NCBI GenBank assembly: GCA_003152075.1
Contig: PLZG01000048.1
Location: 31,949-65,668 of the forward strand
Direction of reading: 5' to 3'
From: a candidate division FCPU426 bacterium
GTDB lineage: Bacteria > Oederibacteriota > Muellerivitia > Muellerivitales > Muellerivitaceae
DNA: 33,720 nt
Position 1 is the first letter of the stretch; each line of letters starts with the position of its first letter. The notes beneath the pieces were generated by a model. That model was given only the letters and a program-made list of their open reading frames with translations, had not been told where the DNA came from and ran no database searches. The position numbers and the translations under genes are program-made. Of this stretch, positions 19,560 through 28,255 are shown piece after piece.

Positions 19560-22028
19560 CTAGGGCGCTGGCGCGACTGGCGCCGCGGGAGAAGCCGCGA
19601 CCACAGCCGGGGCCTCGTCTGATTTCGGGAATTCCTTGTAGTCGCATTCCTTATTGGGACAGGAAATATGAGGTCCCAGGGTTTTGGTGTACTTATCCAC
19701 CAAGTAAGGATTGGCGCATTGAGGACAAGCCCTAGCCACCGGTTTATTCCAGGAAACAAACTTGCACTCAGGGTATTTGTTGCAACCATAAAATATTCCG
19801 CGCCGGGAACCCCTGGAAACCACTTCCCCGCCGCAACCCAAAGGACATTTGATTCCCAGGGAAATCGGCATGGCGGTTTTGCATTCCGGGTATTTGGAGC
19901 AGGCCAGGAATTTCCCGAAGCGTCCCATCTTAACCACCATGTCGGCTCCGCATTTGGGGCATTTTTCGTCCGTCTTGGTATCCGTATCAACCTGAATGGA
20001 ACCATCCGAGGTTTCCTTAAGGCTTTTGGTGCTTTGGCATTCCGGATACTTGGAGCAAGCCAAAAACTTTCCATGCCTTCCCCACTTCACGATCATCATT
20101 TGCCCGCATTTCTCGCAAGGGATATCGCTTATTTGTTCAATTTTGGCTTTTTCTTCGCCGATTAACTTCTCGGCCTCAGCTAAGGAAATCTTGAAGGGCG
20201 CGTAAAATTCAGCGATAACCGTCCGCCATTCCCTCTCGCCTGATTCCACCTGGTCTAATTCGCCTTCCATTTTCGCCGTAAAGGCATAATCCAGGATAAC
20301 AGGGAAATTTTTCATGAGAATTTCCAAAACCAGGTTTCCCAACTCAATGAGGAAAAATCGGCCGGTTTCCTTTTTAACATAATGCCGAGTTTGGATTGTC
20401 TCCAGGGTCGGCGCGTAAGTCGAAGGCCTTCCAATACCCATCTCTTCCAAGGTCTTAATCATGGAAGCGTCCGTGAAGCGGGGTGGGGGCTGGGTAAAAT
20501 GCTGTTCGGGAACGGGTTCCTTCCAAATCATTTTCTGGTTTTCCTCGATGCCGGAAAGTTTATTCGGATTGACCTCTTCCGTCGCCTCGGTACCCGCGTC
20601 TCCTTCTTTTTTATCCTCGTCCGCCGCTTCCTCATAAACCTTGGTATATCCATCAAAAAGGGTCTCGGTGCCGGTAGCCCTGAAAACCGCCTCCCCACCG
20701 CTGACTTCCACGCTGGTTTCACGGTAGAGAGCGTTACTCATTTGGCTGGCCAGGAAGTCTTCCCAGATCAGCTGATAAAGCTTGAATTGCTCAGGCGTCA
20801 GGAAAGTTTTCAATTGGTCGGGAGTGCGAAAGGCCGAAGTTGGCCGGATCGCCTCGTGAGCGTCCTGGATTTTTCCCTTGGCTGATGTGTCCCTGTTTCC
20901 CGGTCCCAGGTACTTTTCGCCGTAGGCCTGGCCGATGAATTTTGAGGCCTCGGCTATCGCGTCCGGGGATATACGCTTGGAATCCGTGCGCATATAAGTA
21001 ATCAATCCCACCGGGGCCGATTCCCCGATCTCAATACCTTCATATAAACCTTGCGCGATCGACATGGTTTTCCGGGCGCCAAACCTCAGCTGTTTGTAAG
21101 CCTCTTGTTGGAGTTTGGAAGTGGTAAAGGGCATGGGGGGCTTTTTGGACTTCTCCCGGTGCAGGACAGCCGAAACCTTGAAATCCGCGCCTTTCAAACT
21201 CTCAATTAAAGCCTGTGTCTCCGCCTGAGTTTTCAAATCGGGCTTTTCGCCCTTTAATTTGGCTAATTTGGTCCGAACGATTCTATTGTCTTCGGTTAGA
21301 AAATCCGCTTCCAGGGACCAATATTCCACCGGCTTGAAAGCTTCAATTTCTTTTTCTCGTTCGTAGATGATGCGGAGGGCGACCGATTGAACACGGCCCG
21401 CCGACAAACCCCTACGGATGTTTTTCCAAAGAAGAGGGCTTATTCCATAACCTACCAAGCGGTCCAGGACCCTGCGGGCTTGCTGGGCGTTCACCATATT
21501 CAAGTCGACTTCGCTGGGTGACTGGATGGCTTCCTCAATGGCGGTTTTGGTGATCTCATTCAACCGAAGACGATAAATGGTCGGCATATTTTCCATGGCG
21601 CTCAGGAAATTCTTAATATGCCAGCCGATAGCCTCTCCCTCCCGGTCCGGGTCGGCGGCAAGGTATATAGAGGAAGCTTTCTTGGCCGCTTTTTTAAGTT
21701 CATTGATAATCGGGGCTTTTCCACGGATAGGCCGGTAGGTGGGCTCAAAATTGTTTTCAACATCAATACTTAACTTACTTTTAGGAAGGTCGATCAAGTG
21801 GCCTTTGGAAGCCAAAACAATGTAATCCGATCCGAGATACTTATTGATGGTTTTCGCTTTGGAAGGGGACTCAACGATGACGAGCTTCTTGGCGGGCTCC
21901 GTTTTTTTCCCTTTGGGCTTCTTTGCCACGGCTTTCACATGGGGCTTTTCAGTTCCATCTACAGAGGGCGTTCCAGCCTTGGTTGATTCTTCGCCTTCCG
22001 CCTCATTTGTCTTGGCTTTCTTTGCCAC
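19560..22028 (-). CDS. topA: DNA topoisomerase I
   Basis: An 822-residue type IA topoisomerase relaxing negative supercoils. After a Lys/Ala/Glu-rich N-terminal extension (1-46) comes the TOPRIM domain with VIVESPSKAKTI and the acidic motif AADPDREGEAIGWHI; Arg-rich GLSAGRVQSVALR follows, and the active-site Tyr345 is in GLITYMRTDSKRIS. The C-terminal quarter has zinc-ribbon repeats: CEKCGQ...CSKYPEC, CPKCGAD...CSKYPEC, CPLGCGG...CNKYPEC and a divergent CPQCANP...CPNKEC. The last 20 residues are Ala/Pro-rich. GTG start with GGAG 5 nt upstream. Confidence 0.97.
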   Translation of the reverse strand: MAKKAKTNEAEGEESTKAGTPSVDGTEKPHVKAVAKKPKGKKTEPAKKLVIVESPSKAKTINKYLGSDYIVLASKGHLIDLPKSKLSIDVENNFEPTYRPIRGKAPIINELKKAAKKASSIYLAADPDREGEAIGWHIKNFLSAMENMPTIYRLRLNEITKTAIEEAIQSPSEVDLNMVNAQQARRVLDRLVGYGISPLLWKNIRRGLSAGRVQSVALRIIYEREKEIEAFKPVEYWSLEADFLTEDNRIVRTKLAKLKGEKPDLKTQAETQALIESLKGADFKVSAVLHREKSKKPPMPFTTSKLQQEAYKQLRFGARKTMSIAQGLYEGIEIGESAPVGLITYMRTDSKRISPDAIAEASKFIGQAYGEKYLGPGNRDTSAKGKIQDAHEAIRPTSAFRTPDQLKTFLTPEQFKLYQLIWEDFLASQMSNALYRETSVEVSGGEAVFRATGTETLFDGYTKVYEEAADEDKKEGDAGTEATEEVNPNKLSGIEENQKMIWKEPVPEQHFTQPPPRFTDASMIKTLEEMGIGRPSTYAPTLETIQTRHYVKKETGRFFLIELGNLVLEILMKNFPVILDYAFTAKMEGELDQVESGEREWRTVIAEFYAPFKISLAEAEKLIGEEKAKIEQISDIPCEKCGQMMIVKWGRHGKFLACSKYPECQSTKSLKETSDGSIQVDTDTKTDEKCPKCGADMVVKMGRFGKFLACSKYPECKTAMPISLGIKCPLGCGGEVVSRGSRRGIFYGCNKYPECKFVSWNKPVARACPQCANPYLVDKYTKTLGPHISCPNKECDYKEFPKSDEAPAVVAASPAAPVAPAP

Positions 22029-22093
22029 AATAACTCCATGGGTCCAAAATTAAGTCCATGCCGTTGCCGATCAACCGACCCGACACAGGCGCA

Positions 22094-22122
22094 AGAATAG
22101 GCACGACTCCAAAAATTGTCAA
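22094..22122 (-). promoter_or_regulatory. Strong sigma70-type promoter for topA-argB
   Basis: On the minus strand a perfect -35 TTGACA (22122-22117) and a near-consensus -10 TATTCT (22099-22094) are separated by exactly 17 nt, leaving about 60 nt of leader before the GTG of topA. A CCCAATTTTGGG inverted repeat lies just upstream of the -35. Confidence 0.7.
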
Positions 22123-22272
22123 GTTTTCCCAATTTTGGGTCTATCAAAACAAAAATGGAAAAATTCGTCAAATCCTTTTAAATGCTTTGATTCCGTAAAC
22201 GAAAGGAGGGGGAAAATAAATCTTTAGCGGCGGCGATTTTAGTTGGAGAAAGGTGGAAAAGATCGGAGGAAA

Positions 22273-23385
22273 TTAAATCTTGAAGTAGCTATGTCCGGGT
22301 GCTTGTTGGATGAGTCCTTTCATCTCCAGCGTCAACAAAAGCTCATTCAAGCGCCTCAATACCATTTGGGTTTCCCTGGTTAAAATGTCGACATGAACGG
22401 GCGAATAGGTGAGTTTTTCTAAAATTTTATTCTCTTCCTCGGTCAGACTTTCCCTCGAAACGGGGTTCCCTGTCCCGGTTTTTCGGGCCTTAAAAACCGT
22501 CTCGGCCCGCCTGTCCTGAAGTTCATGAAATATATCCTCCACCCCCATGACAAGCTTGGCCCCCTGTTGAATTAAGGCGTGAGCCCCCTCGGATTCGGTG
22601 TGGGTAATGGGGCCCGGCACCGCGAAAACGGGCTTTCCCTGGTCAATCGCGTGATCCACGGTGATAAAGGATCCGCTGTCTTTTTTAGCTTCCACCACCA
22701 AGACGCCCTTGGAAGCCCCGCTGATAAGCCGGTTTCTTTGGGGAAAATGGAGGGCCAAGGGTTTCGACATGAGCGGATATTCGCTGAAAATCGCTCCCCG
22801 TTCGATGATTTCGCGCGCAAGCTTTTTATTTTCGGGCGGGTAAAGATTCAAGAGCCCACTGCCTAAAAAAGCGATGGTCCGCCCCTTGGGATAGTTGAGC
22901 GCCCCCTGGTGCGCCAGGGAATCGATACCGCGAGCCAACCCCGAAACCACGGTGTAACCCGCCTTTACGATATCTTCCGAGAGCCGAAGCGCCGCCTGCT
23001 TCCCATAAGCGCTGGGTTTGCGACAACCAATTACAGCGATCGCGTTCTCATCTTCCGGAAGGTAATTGCCAATACGCCATAAAACAAAGGGCGGATCATA
23101 AAGATGCTCAAAAGCCTTTGGGAATTCTGGATTTCCTTCAACAAGGGCGGTAATGCCCTGGGCCTCGGCCTTTTCAAGCTCCTGTTCCACCCGGCGAAAC
23201 GGGTCTTTCAGGGATTGGACTTTTTGGGCGCAGGGGGCGGTCCAATCGGGCAACCGACTTAATTGTTCTTCGGTGGCCCCAAAAATATCGGAAATATCCG
23301 GAAAGGCATCCCGGGCGGATTTTAACCTGCGGGGGCCGATAACTCCCGTCAAATGAAGGGCAAGAAGGGCGTAAGTAGTATTCAT
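22273..23385 (-). CDS. dprA: DNA processing protein DprA
   Basis: A 370-residue single-strand DNA binding protein that loads RecA during transformation. An N-terminal HhH-like region (1-75) precedes the Rossmann-like core: IAVIGCRKPSAYG, VVSGLARGIDSLAHQGAL, TIAFLGSGLLNLYPPEN, FPQRNRLISGASKGVLVVEA and GKPVFAVPGP. The C-terminal 60 residues (SREAEEN-type start through HSYFKI) form the winged helix found in many DprA/DprA-like proteins. No other competence genes are present. The ATG at 23385 has only a weak GGA upstream. Confidence 0.95.
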   Translation of the reverse strand: MNTTYALLALHLTGVIGPRRLKSARDAFPDISDIFGATEEQLSRLPDWTAPCAQKVQSLKDPFRRVEQELEKAEAQGITALVEGNPEFPKAFEHLYDPPFVLWRIGNYLPEDENAIAVIGCRKPSAYGKQAALRLSEDIVKAGYTVVSGLARGIDSLAHQGALNYPKGRTIAFLGSGLLNLYPPENKKLAREIIERGAIFSEYPLMSKPLALHFPQRNRLISGASKGVLVVEAKKDSGSFITVDHAIDQGKPVFAVPGPITHTESEGAHALIQQGAKLVMGVEDIFHELQDRRAETVFKARKTGTGNPVSRESLTEEENKILEKLTYSPVHVDILTRETQMVLRRLNELLLTLEMKGLIQQAPGHSYFKI

Positions 23386-23509
23386 TCCAGGGTTTCCATG
23401 AATTTAGTAACGGAGGTTGGACGAATGGGTGGGTCCGAAAGTTCTCAATTTTCAGTTTTTAGTTAAGACTTCCCCGCAAGTGGGAATTTTAGCGTTTACA
23501 ATTTAGAAC

Positions 23510-23641
23510 CTGTATCAAAACCACTAATCTCTCACCACAAAGGTCACAAAGGACACAAAGTAAGGCAAAAGCCCTGATAAAGACAAAAGATTTAACTTCG
23601 TGGTCTTCGTGTACTTCGTGGTGAGAAAGGTTTTGTGACAG
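23510..23641. repeat. Long imperfect inverted repeat with 9-nt period (HHE-type intergenic repeat)
   Basis: Left arm CTCACCAC plus three 9-nt units of CACAAAGxx (from 23536) faces a right arm (23595-23625) of the same design, so the 31-nt arms CTCACCACrAAG.. match with few changes. Outside them CTGT-CAAAACC and its complement extend the pairing to 23510 and 23641. Similar dispersed repeats, translated as HHEVHEDHE, are widespread in draft bacterial genomes. A small open frame across it (23489-23731) is an artefact of the repeat. Confidence 0.75.
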
Positions 23642-23660
23642 CCCTTTAATTTTGAATTCT

Positions 23661-24812
23661 TTATTCGGGTAGTACGGCCTTGTTGGGCCCGACTTCTTGG
23701 GCTTGGAGAAGAAGCTTTTCAGCGTTTTCAAAAAGCAAAAGGTGGTTCCCCGCGTGCTTAGGATAGGTGGAAGCGCTTATGTTCAAAAAAACGGGTGGGT
23801 TTTCACCCATAATTTGCTTATAAAACCTAAAAACCCTCTTGGCGATGATTCCGTAAGTATTATTCGCCGTGTCAGGCAGGATGATGCCGTATTTGTTCTT
23901 GTCCAACCGGCAAATGATATCCACCCGCCTCAAGCTCTTGGAGAGGATTTCGGCCACTTGAGTGGCGATGAAATTCTCATTTTGGGGAGTCGAACCCTGG
24001 TTAAGGAAAGTCACGCTTAAAAAAAGCAGGCTGACGTTGCGGGAATATCGTTTCGCCCTTTCAACCTCAATGGCGATGCACTCCTCAAAGTAATCCCGGT
24101 TAAAAAGCCGGGTGACCTCATCCACCAAAAGAACGGGCCTCTTTGGTTCCACGGTTTTTTCAATCGCTTTCGGGATTATCGCCGGGGCAGGCCCCTTGGC
24201 CACTGGCCGGGTAAAAGCCTCGTCCGAAAATAACAATTCGGTCTTCTCGTGAATCTTTGTTTCCGGCTCGGGGGATTCAACCGCCATCGTGGTGGTTTGG
24301 GGGGCTTCTATCTTCCCGGTCTTTAGGATTTTATGGACGGTCTCACGCAAAGTTTCCTGCCAGGATTTCCAAATATTGGTGAGATCTGTTAAAAGTTCTT
24401 GCTCGTAAGCCCTTGAATCCTGGTGAGCGCAACCTAAAAGGATAAAATCATGTTTCGCGCGGAAATAAGCTAAAAAAATTCCGCTATTGGGCTTTTGGAT
24501 TCGGAGGGAACCGGATTTGTTAAAAACAGGTTTTCCCGTCATGTCAGAGAAAAACTTGATAGGCACGTGAGAAAGGGCCACCCTTTCCTCCGCCCCCAAG
24601 CGGTAGAGGCAGGTATCCATAATCTCTTCCTTGCCTTCATATCCTAGGGCCGTTGGCGGGACTTCGGGGCTCGTGGAGTAGGCCACAAAAACGCAATCGA
24701 ACTTAAAACGCTGGAGGATTTCCTTGCAGCAGGCCGCGAGGGAAGCCTGGGTCGGGTGGTCCACCTCGCAATGTTGGACGAGTTTTTCGACAAAAATAGA
24801 ATCGCCGAGCAC
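23661..24812 (-). CDS. Degenerate GGDEF-domain protein
   Basis: A 383-residue protein. Residues about 10-150 may be a divergent GAF-like sensor; a Pro/Glu/Lys linker (165-228) follows; 229-383 is a diguanylate-cyclase-like fold starting DEVTRLFNRDYFEE. Where GGDEF is expected the sequence is DKNKY (304-308, in CRLDKNKYGIILP), so both glycines and the catalytic acid are lost. No RxxD inhibitory site is seen. It is likely an inactive nucleotide-binding or scaffold domain. GTG start with AAGG 7 nt upstream. It lies downstream of cheC. Confidence 0.8.
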   Translation of the reverse strand: MLGDSIFVEKLVQHCEVDHPTQASLAACCKEILQRFKFDCVFVAYSTSPEVPPTALGYEGKEEIMDTCLYRLGAEERVALSHVPIKFFSDMTGKPVFNKSGSLRIQKPNSGIFLAYFRAKHDFILLGCAHQDSRAYEQELLTDLTNIWKSWQETLRETVHKILKTGKIEAPQTTTMAVESPEPETKIHEKTELLFSDEAFTRPVAKGPAPAIIPKAIEKTVEPKRPVLLVDEVTRLFNRDYFEECIAIEVERAKRYSRNVSLLFLSVTFLNQGSTPQNENFIATQVAEILSKSLRRVDIICRLDKNKYGIILPDTANNTYGIIAKRVFRFYKQIMGENPPVFLNISASTYPKHAGNHLLLFENAEKLLLQAQEVGPNKAVLPE

Positions 24813-24981
24813 GAAAATACCTTTCAGGAAAGGGACAGACTGATTTTATTCACTTGAACGGCCATATCTTAACATGGTCCGCCAAAAAACAGTCCCTTGA
24901 AAATAAAGTGTTTTCAGTCAATCTTAATACCAAAAAATTAAAATAATTTTTCCAGATCGTTCGGATTAAGGGTTTGAATCG

Positions 24982-25596
24982 TTATTTTACTTTTATCGCC
25001 TGAAAAATCGCCCTCAACGACACCGCGTCCGGAACCAAAATAAAATAGCCTCCGATCACCTCGTTGGCGTCAATGAATTTCGTCTCAATACAAATAACTT
25101 TGGTGGAATCTTCCATGCCTTGAGTCATGGAGGCGAGAAGCGCCCCGGCCATGTCAAAAGCCAAGGTAGGAACTGAAATTAAGAGCAACATTCCCAAAAA
25201 CTCGTTAAGCGCGCTCAAATAGGCGCCCGTCAAGATATTTCCCGCTTCCTTAATGGCCGAATGTCCCATCTCGGTGAGTATCTTGCTGGTGCCAACCGGT
25301 TGTTTTAAAAGCAGGTCCGCCAGGTGGAGGGCCGAATCCCTTGGAAACAGGAGAACAATCTTACCAGTGGCGTCCCCCAAAATAGAAAGTGTCAAACCGG
25401 CTACAAGGGTGTTGGGATCCCCCACCAGCTTGGGAATTTCCGAAAGGGGTAGCACATTGGCTTTGGGAACCGTGATATGGATTTTTTTTCCCAATAGTTG
25501 GGAAAGTGCGGTAGCTCCATGCCCGGCTCCAATATTTCCGACTTCCTTCAGTGCGTCCAATTGGGAATCGGTAAGTTCGTCTAAGTTAAGCAACAT
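24982..25596 (-). CDS. cheC: CheC-type CheY-P phosphatase
   Basis: A 204-residue CheC/FliY/CheX-family phosphatase. Both active-site motifs are intact: DALKEVGNIGAGHGATALS (Glu18, Asn21) and SAIKEAGNILTGAYLSAL (Glu117, Asn120), so it should dephosphorylate a CheY-like protein at two symmetric sites. AAGGA lies 8 nt before the ATG. It follows cheA by 189 nt. CheD, the usual CheC partner, and CheY are not in the window. Confidence 0.92.
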   Translation of the reverse strand: MLLNLDELTDSQLDALKEVGNIGAGHGATALSQLLGKKIHITVPKANVLPLSEIPKLVGDPNTLVAGLTLSILGDATGKIVLLFPRDSALHLADLLLKQPVGTSKILTEMGHSAIKEAGNILTGAYLSALNEFLGMLLLISVPTLAFDMAGALLASMTQGMEDSTKVICIETKFIDANEVIGGYFILVPDAVSLRAIFQAIKVK

Positions 25597-25629
25597 TCAA
25601 ATTGTCCTTGTCTCTTAAAGTCTCTAACA

Positions 25630-25700
25630 TAAATCATTGGAACAATGACGTGCTTCGCACGCGCTGATGAACGCTGGTACAAAAAAATTTAAATCATTGG
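25630..25700. repeat. Direct repeats and decayed palindrome between cheA and cheC
   Basis: TAAATCATTGG occurs at 25630-25640 and again at 25690-25700. Between and after them lie GCGCTGATGAACGCTGG and the roughly complementary ATCTGCGTTTATCGGCTTTCATC (25711-25733), the pattern of a known type of dispersed intergenic palindrome (units like GATGAACGCnGATAAACGC). The arms are heavily diverged. Confidence 0.45.
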
Positions 25701-25785
25701 TTTTCTTCAAATCTGCGTTTATCGGCTTTCATCCCTGTTTCAATGCCTTTAATTTTGTTAGGAGTTCTTAGTATCAAAATTATCC

Positions 25786-27894
25786 TCAATCCTCGGCCAC
25801 GCCCGAGGAAACAACCGAGGGATGCTCGATTTGGAAGCGTCTTTCCTTTAAATCCTCGATCAAGCTGTTGATATCAAGGATAAGCGCTATCTTACCATCA
25901 CCAAGGATGGTGGCACCGGCAAATCCACGGACACCCTTCAAAAGCTTATCCAAAGACTTTATGGCGGTTTCCTGCTGGCCCAAAACCTCATCCACCAGCA
26001 GGCCTACCCGGGACTCACCCACTTCCACGATGAGTACCGACTCAATGTCACCCTCCAAGGGTTGGGTTGGATTTGATTCCATTTCGAGTAATTCCTGGAG
26101 ATGGTAAAGGGGAATGACCTCATCCCGCAAAAGAAATGTTTCCTGTTGCTGGATTTGCTTCTTTTCGGACGGGAGAATATCGACAATTTCGATGATATTA
26201 ACTACCGGGATGGCGAAGGTTTCGCCGCTGCATTTGACCAAGAGCGCCTTGATGATGGCCAGGGTCAGGGGGAATTTAAGGATAAAAGTCGTTCCCTGGC
26301 CCTTGCGGCTTTGAATCCGGAAGGTCCCGCCCAGGCTTTCCACTTTGGTTTTTGCCACATCCACGCCCACTCCCCGGCCCGAAACCTCGTTGGCCTTTTC
26401 CACGGTTGAAAAGCCCGGCAACGCGATGAGCCGAACCACTTCATCGTCAGAAAGTTTCATGACTTCATCGGTCGAAACAAGCCCCTTTTCCACCGCCCTT
26501 TTGCGGACCAGGTCCGGATCCACACCCTTCCCATTGTCGGACACCGATATGACCACGTAAGACCTCTCCCGCTTGGCCTGGAGGCGGATAGTCCCGAAAG
26601 CGTCCTTCCCATCCCGGATCCGTTCGTCGGGCAGTTCAATCCCATGGTCCACGGCGTTGCGGAGCAGGTGGACGATGGGCTCGCTCATCTCCTCAATAAC
26701 AGTCCGGTCTAATTCCACCTCGGCTCCATCCATCTCCAGGTCAACTTGTTTTGCCAAGGACTTGGCCAAATCCCTTACCATTCGGGGAAACCGGTCGAAG
26801 ATTTGTTTCACCGGCATGAGCCTCACCTTCATGATTTCGTCCTGCAACTCATCGGTGATGTGATGAAGCTGGAACAGGGGGTCGAGCAGTTCCTTAAGTT
26901 CCTTGGAGTGAACCACCTGCTCGAAGCGAATCTTGGAGATGACCAACTCTTGAACCAGGGCCATCAACTTATCAAGCTTGGAGGTATGGACCCGGATAGT
27001 GGGAAGCATGAATGATTTTTCATCCGGAGTTACAGCCGAACCTTCAGGACTTTGCTGGAGTGGGGCCTGCCCCTCGAAGCCTTGGCGTAGTGGGGTCGGG
27101 GGATCGGTCGCCCGGCGGCCCGCTTCCCTTCTTTCTTCCTCCTCGGGGCGGTAGGAATCAATCCGGACCTCTTTCACCTCGGTGACGCTCATCAAGGCTT
27201 GCCGGAGTTTTTCCTCCGTGCTGTCCGTCACCACCACCAGGACAAAGCCCCTCCCGAAAAGGCCCTTCTCCACTTCCTCCGGCGAGGGAAGGCTCTTCAC
27301 GATTTCCCCCAAACCGTTTACGTTTCGAAGAATCATGAAAGCCCGGACTTCCTTGAAGGCGCATTCCTCTACCAGCTCCACCATGACCTTGAAAACGGAA
27401 AACCCGTTCATTCGTGCCTGCGAAAGGATATCCTTTTCTTCCTGGGTGAATGACAAACGGCCGCTTTCCGCGGGTTCAGGGGAAGGTGGGGGCTCCGAGG
27501 AAGCCTGCCGAAGCGTTTCCGCCGCTTGTTGCAAGGTCTGAAGGGTGGCGGTCAAATCCTTCTCCTCAAGGGTATCTTGGGAGGATAAAATTCCCACCCA
27601 TTTTTCCAGTTGATCCAGGCAAACGAAAAGCGCGTCCATCAATTGGGGGGTGAGGGGCTTGGTGCCGGACCGGATTGGTTCCAACACGGTTTCCATTTGA
27701 TGGGTCAAATGGGCCATGGGCTCGTAACCCATCGTGGCCGACATTCCTTTTAAGGTATGGGCGGCCCGGAAAATCTCGTTGATGGATTCAGCCTGGGAGG
27801 GGTCTTTTTCCAGGGTGACCAGGGCGTTATTCAGCGTGGAAAGATACTCCCTCGACTCGGTCAAGAACACTTCTTTATAGTCGCTCGTTTCCAC
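25786..27894 (-). CDS. cheA: Chemotaxis-type histidine kinase CheA
   Basis: A 702-residue CheA. P1/HPt (1-130) has His46 in FRAAHTLKGMSATMGYEPMA. A P2-like response-regulator binding domain spans about 150-250. After a Pro/Gln-rich linker (250-295) come dimerisation (300-365), the ATPase with Asn413 in LLRNAVDHGIE, VSDNGKGVDP, and GRGVGVDVAKT, then a CheW-like domain (about 565-690). All catalytic residues are present. GTG start with GGGAGA 4 nt upstream. No receptor, CheW, CheR or CheB gene is nearby, so the pathway may not control flagella. The linker may contain a repeat-derived insertion. Confidence 0.96.
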   Translation of the reverse strand: METSDYKEVFLTESREYLSTLNNALVTLEKDPSQAESINEIFRAAHTLKGMSATMGYEPMAHLTHQMETVLEPIRSGTKPLTPQLMDALFVCLDQLEKWVGILSSQDTLEEKDLTATLQTLQQAAETLRQASSEPPPSPEPAESGRLSFTQEEKDILSQARMNGFSVFKVMVELVEECAFKEVRAFMILRNVNGLGEIVKSLPSPEEVEKGLFGRGFVLVVVTDSTEEKLRQALMSVTEVKEVRIDSYRPEEEERREAGRRATDPPTPLRQGFEGQAPLQQSPEGSAVTPDEKSFMLPTIRVHTSKLDKLMALVQELVISKIRFEQVVHSKELKELLDPLFQLHHITDELQDEIMKVRLMPVKQIFDRFPRMVRDLAKSLAKQVDLEMDGAEVELDRTVIEEMSEPIVHLLRNAVDHGIELPDERIRDGKDAFGTIRLQAKRERSYVVISVSDNGKGVDPDLVRKRAVEKGLVSTDEVMKLSDDEVVRLIALPGFSTVEKANEVSGRGVGVDVAKTKVESLGGTFRIQSRKGQGTTFILKFPLTLAIIKALLVKCSGETFAIPVVNIIEIVDILPSEKKQIQQQETFLLRDEVIPLYHLQELLEMESNPTQPLEGDIESVLIVEVGESRVGLLVDEVLGQQETAIKSLDKLLKGVRGFAGATILGDGKIALILDINSLIEDLKERRFQIEHPSVVSSGVAED

Positions 27895-27976
27895 AGGCTC
27901 TCCCGTCAGTTACTGGCTTTAGGCATTTTAGGTTAAAAGAGGGCGAGGGGATATCCCTTGTTTTCACAAGGATTTT

Positions 27977-28152
27977 GGTAGTGGGTCAATTTGAATGATT
28001 TTTATTTCCCCCTCACCCTAACCCTCTCCCTCGCAGGGGAGAGGGGAATCTAGAAAAGGCCTTTTCTAACCACCCTCGCCCCTTGCGGGAGAGGGTAGGG
28101 TGAGGGGTGATTTAAGGGCTCAATCAATTATTGACTAGATTGACCCACTACC
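27977..28152. mobile_element. MITE-like palindromic element with 8-bp target duplication
   Basis: The 176-bp element has perfect 14-bp terminal inverted repeats GGTAGTGGGTCAAT (27977-27990) and ATTGACCCACTACC (28139-28152). Exactly outside both ends stands AGGATTTT (27969-27976 and 28153-28160), an 8-bp duplication. Inside are a second inverted repeat (28009-28030 with 28087-28107; CCCCTCACCCTA... arms differing by one base) and a perfect 18-bp palindrome (28051-28068). It has no coding capacity. Confidence 0.8.
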
Positions 28153-28224
28153 AGGATTTTGGCGGGAATCATTCTAACCAAGGGGTTTTTAAGATGTCTT
28201 TATCACAAGGATAAACGCTGTCAT

Positions 28225-28253
28225 AAAAATTTTTAACCAGCCGCGCGCTGGTT
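28225..28253 (-). terminator. Intrinsic terminator of the subtilase gene
   Basis: On the minus strand, just 2 nt past the stop codon, AACCAGC and GCTGGTT (7-bp arms, 5-nt GC loop) are followed by AAAAATTTTT. The stem is GC-rich and the T-run is five long after a run of A, a plausible rho-independent terminator. Confidence 0.7.
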
Positions 28254-28255
28254 TC

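Larger units (their letters stand above)
27895..28255. other. Intergenic region between cheA and the subtilase gene
   Basis: This 361-nt stretch holds the MITE-like element, its flanking duplications, and the terminator of the subtilase gene. It also must hold the cheA promoter (near 27900-27970 or within the element), but I could not identify one. No gene is seen. Confidence 0.6.

Noticed and set aside
23489-23731. Small minus-strand protein with HHEVHEDHE and cysteine-rich LLCVLCDLCGE segments
   Set aside because: The whole central part is the translation of the 9-nt periodic inverted repeat; there is no convincing ribosome binding site.
25719-25726. GCCGATAA on the minus strand between cheA and cheC, a perfect sigma28 (flagellar/chemotaxis) -10 box
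   Set aside because: No TAAA lies at the required 15-nt distance (nearest at about 21 nt), and the box belongs to the GATAAACGC-type repeat.
27977-28152. CRISPR-like array from repeated CCCTC/GAGGG blocks
   Set aside because: The blocks are inverted, not direct, with no regular spacers; the structure is a nested palindrome with target duplication.
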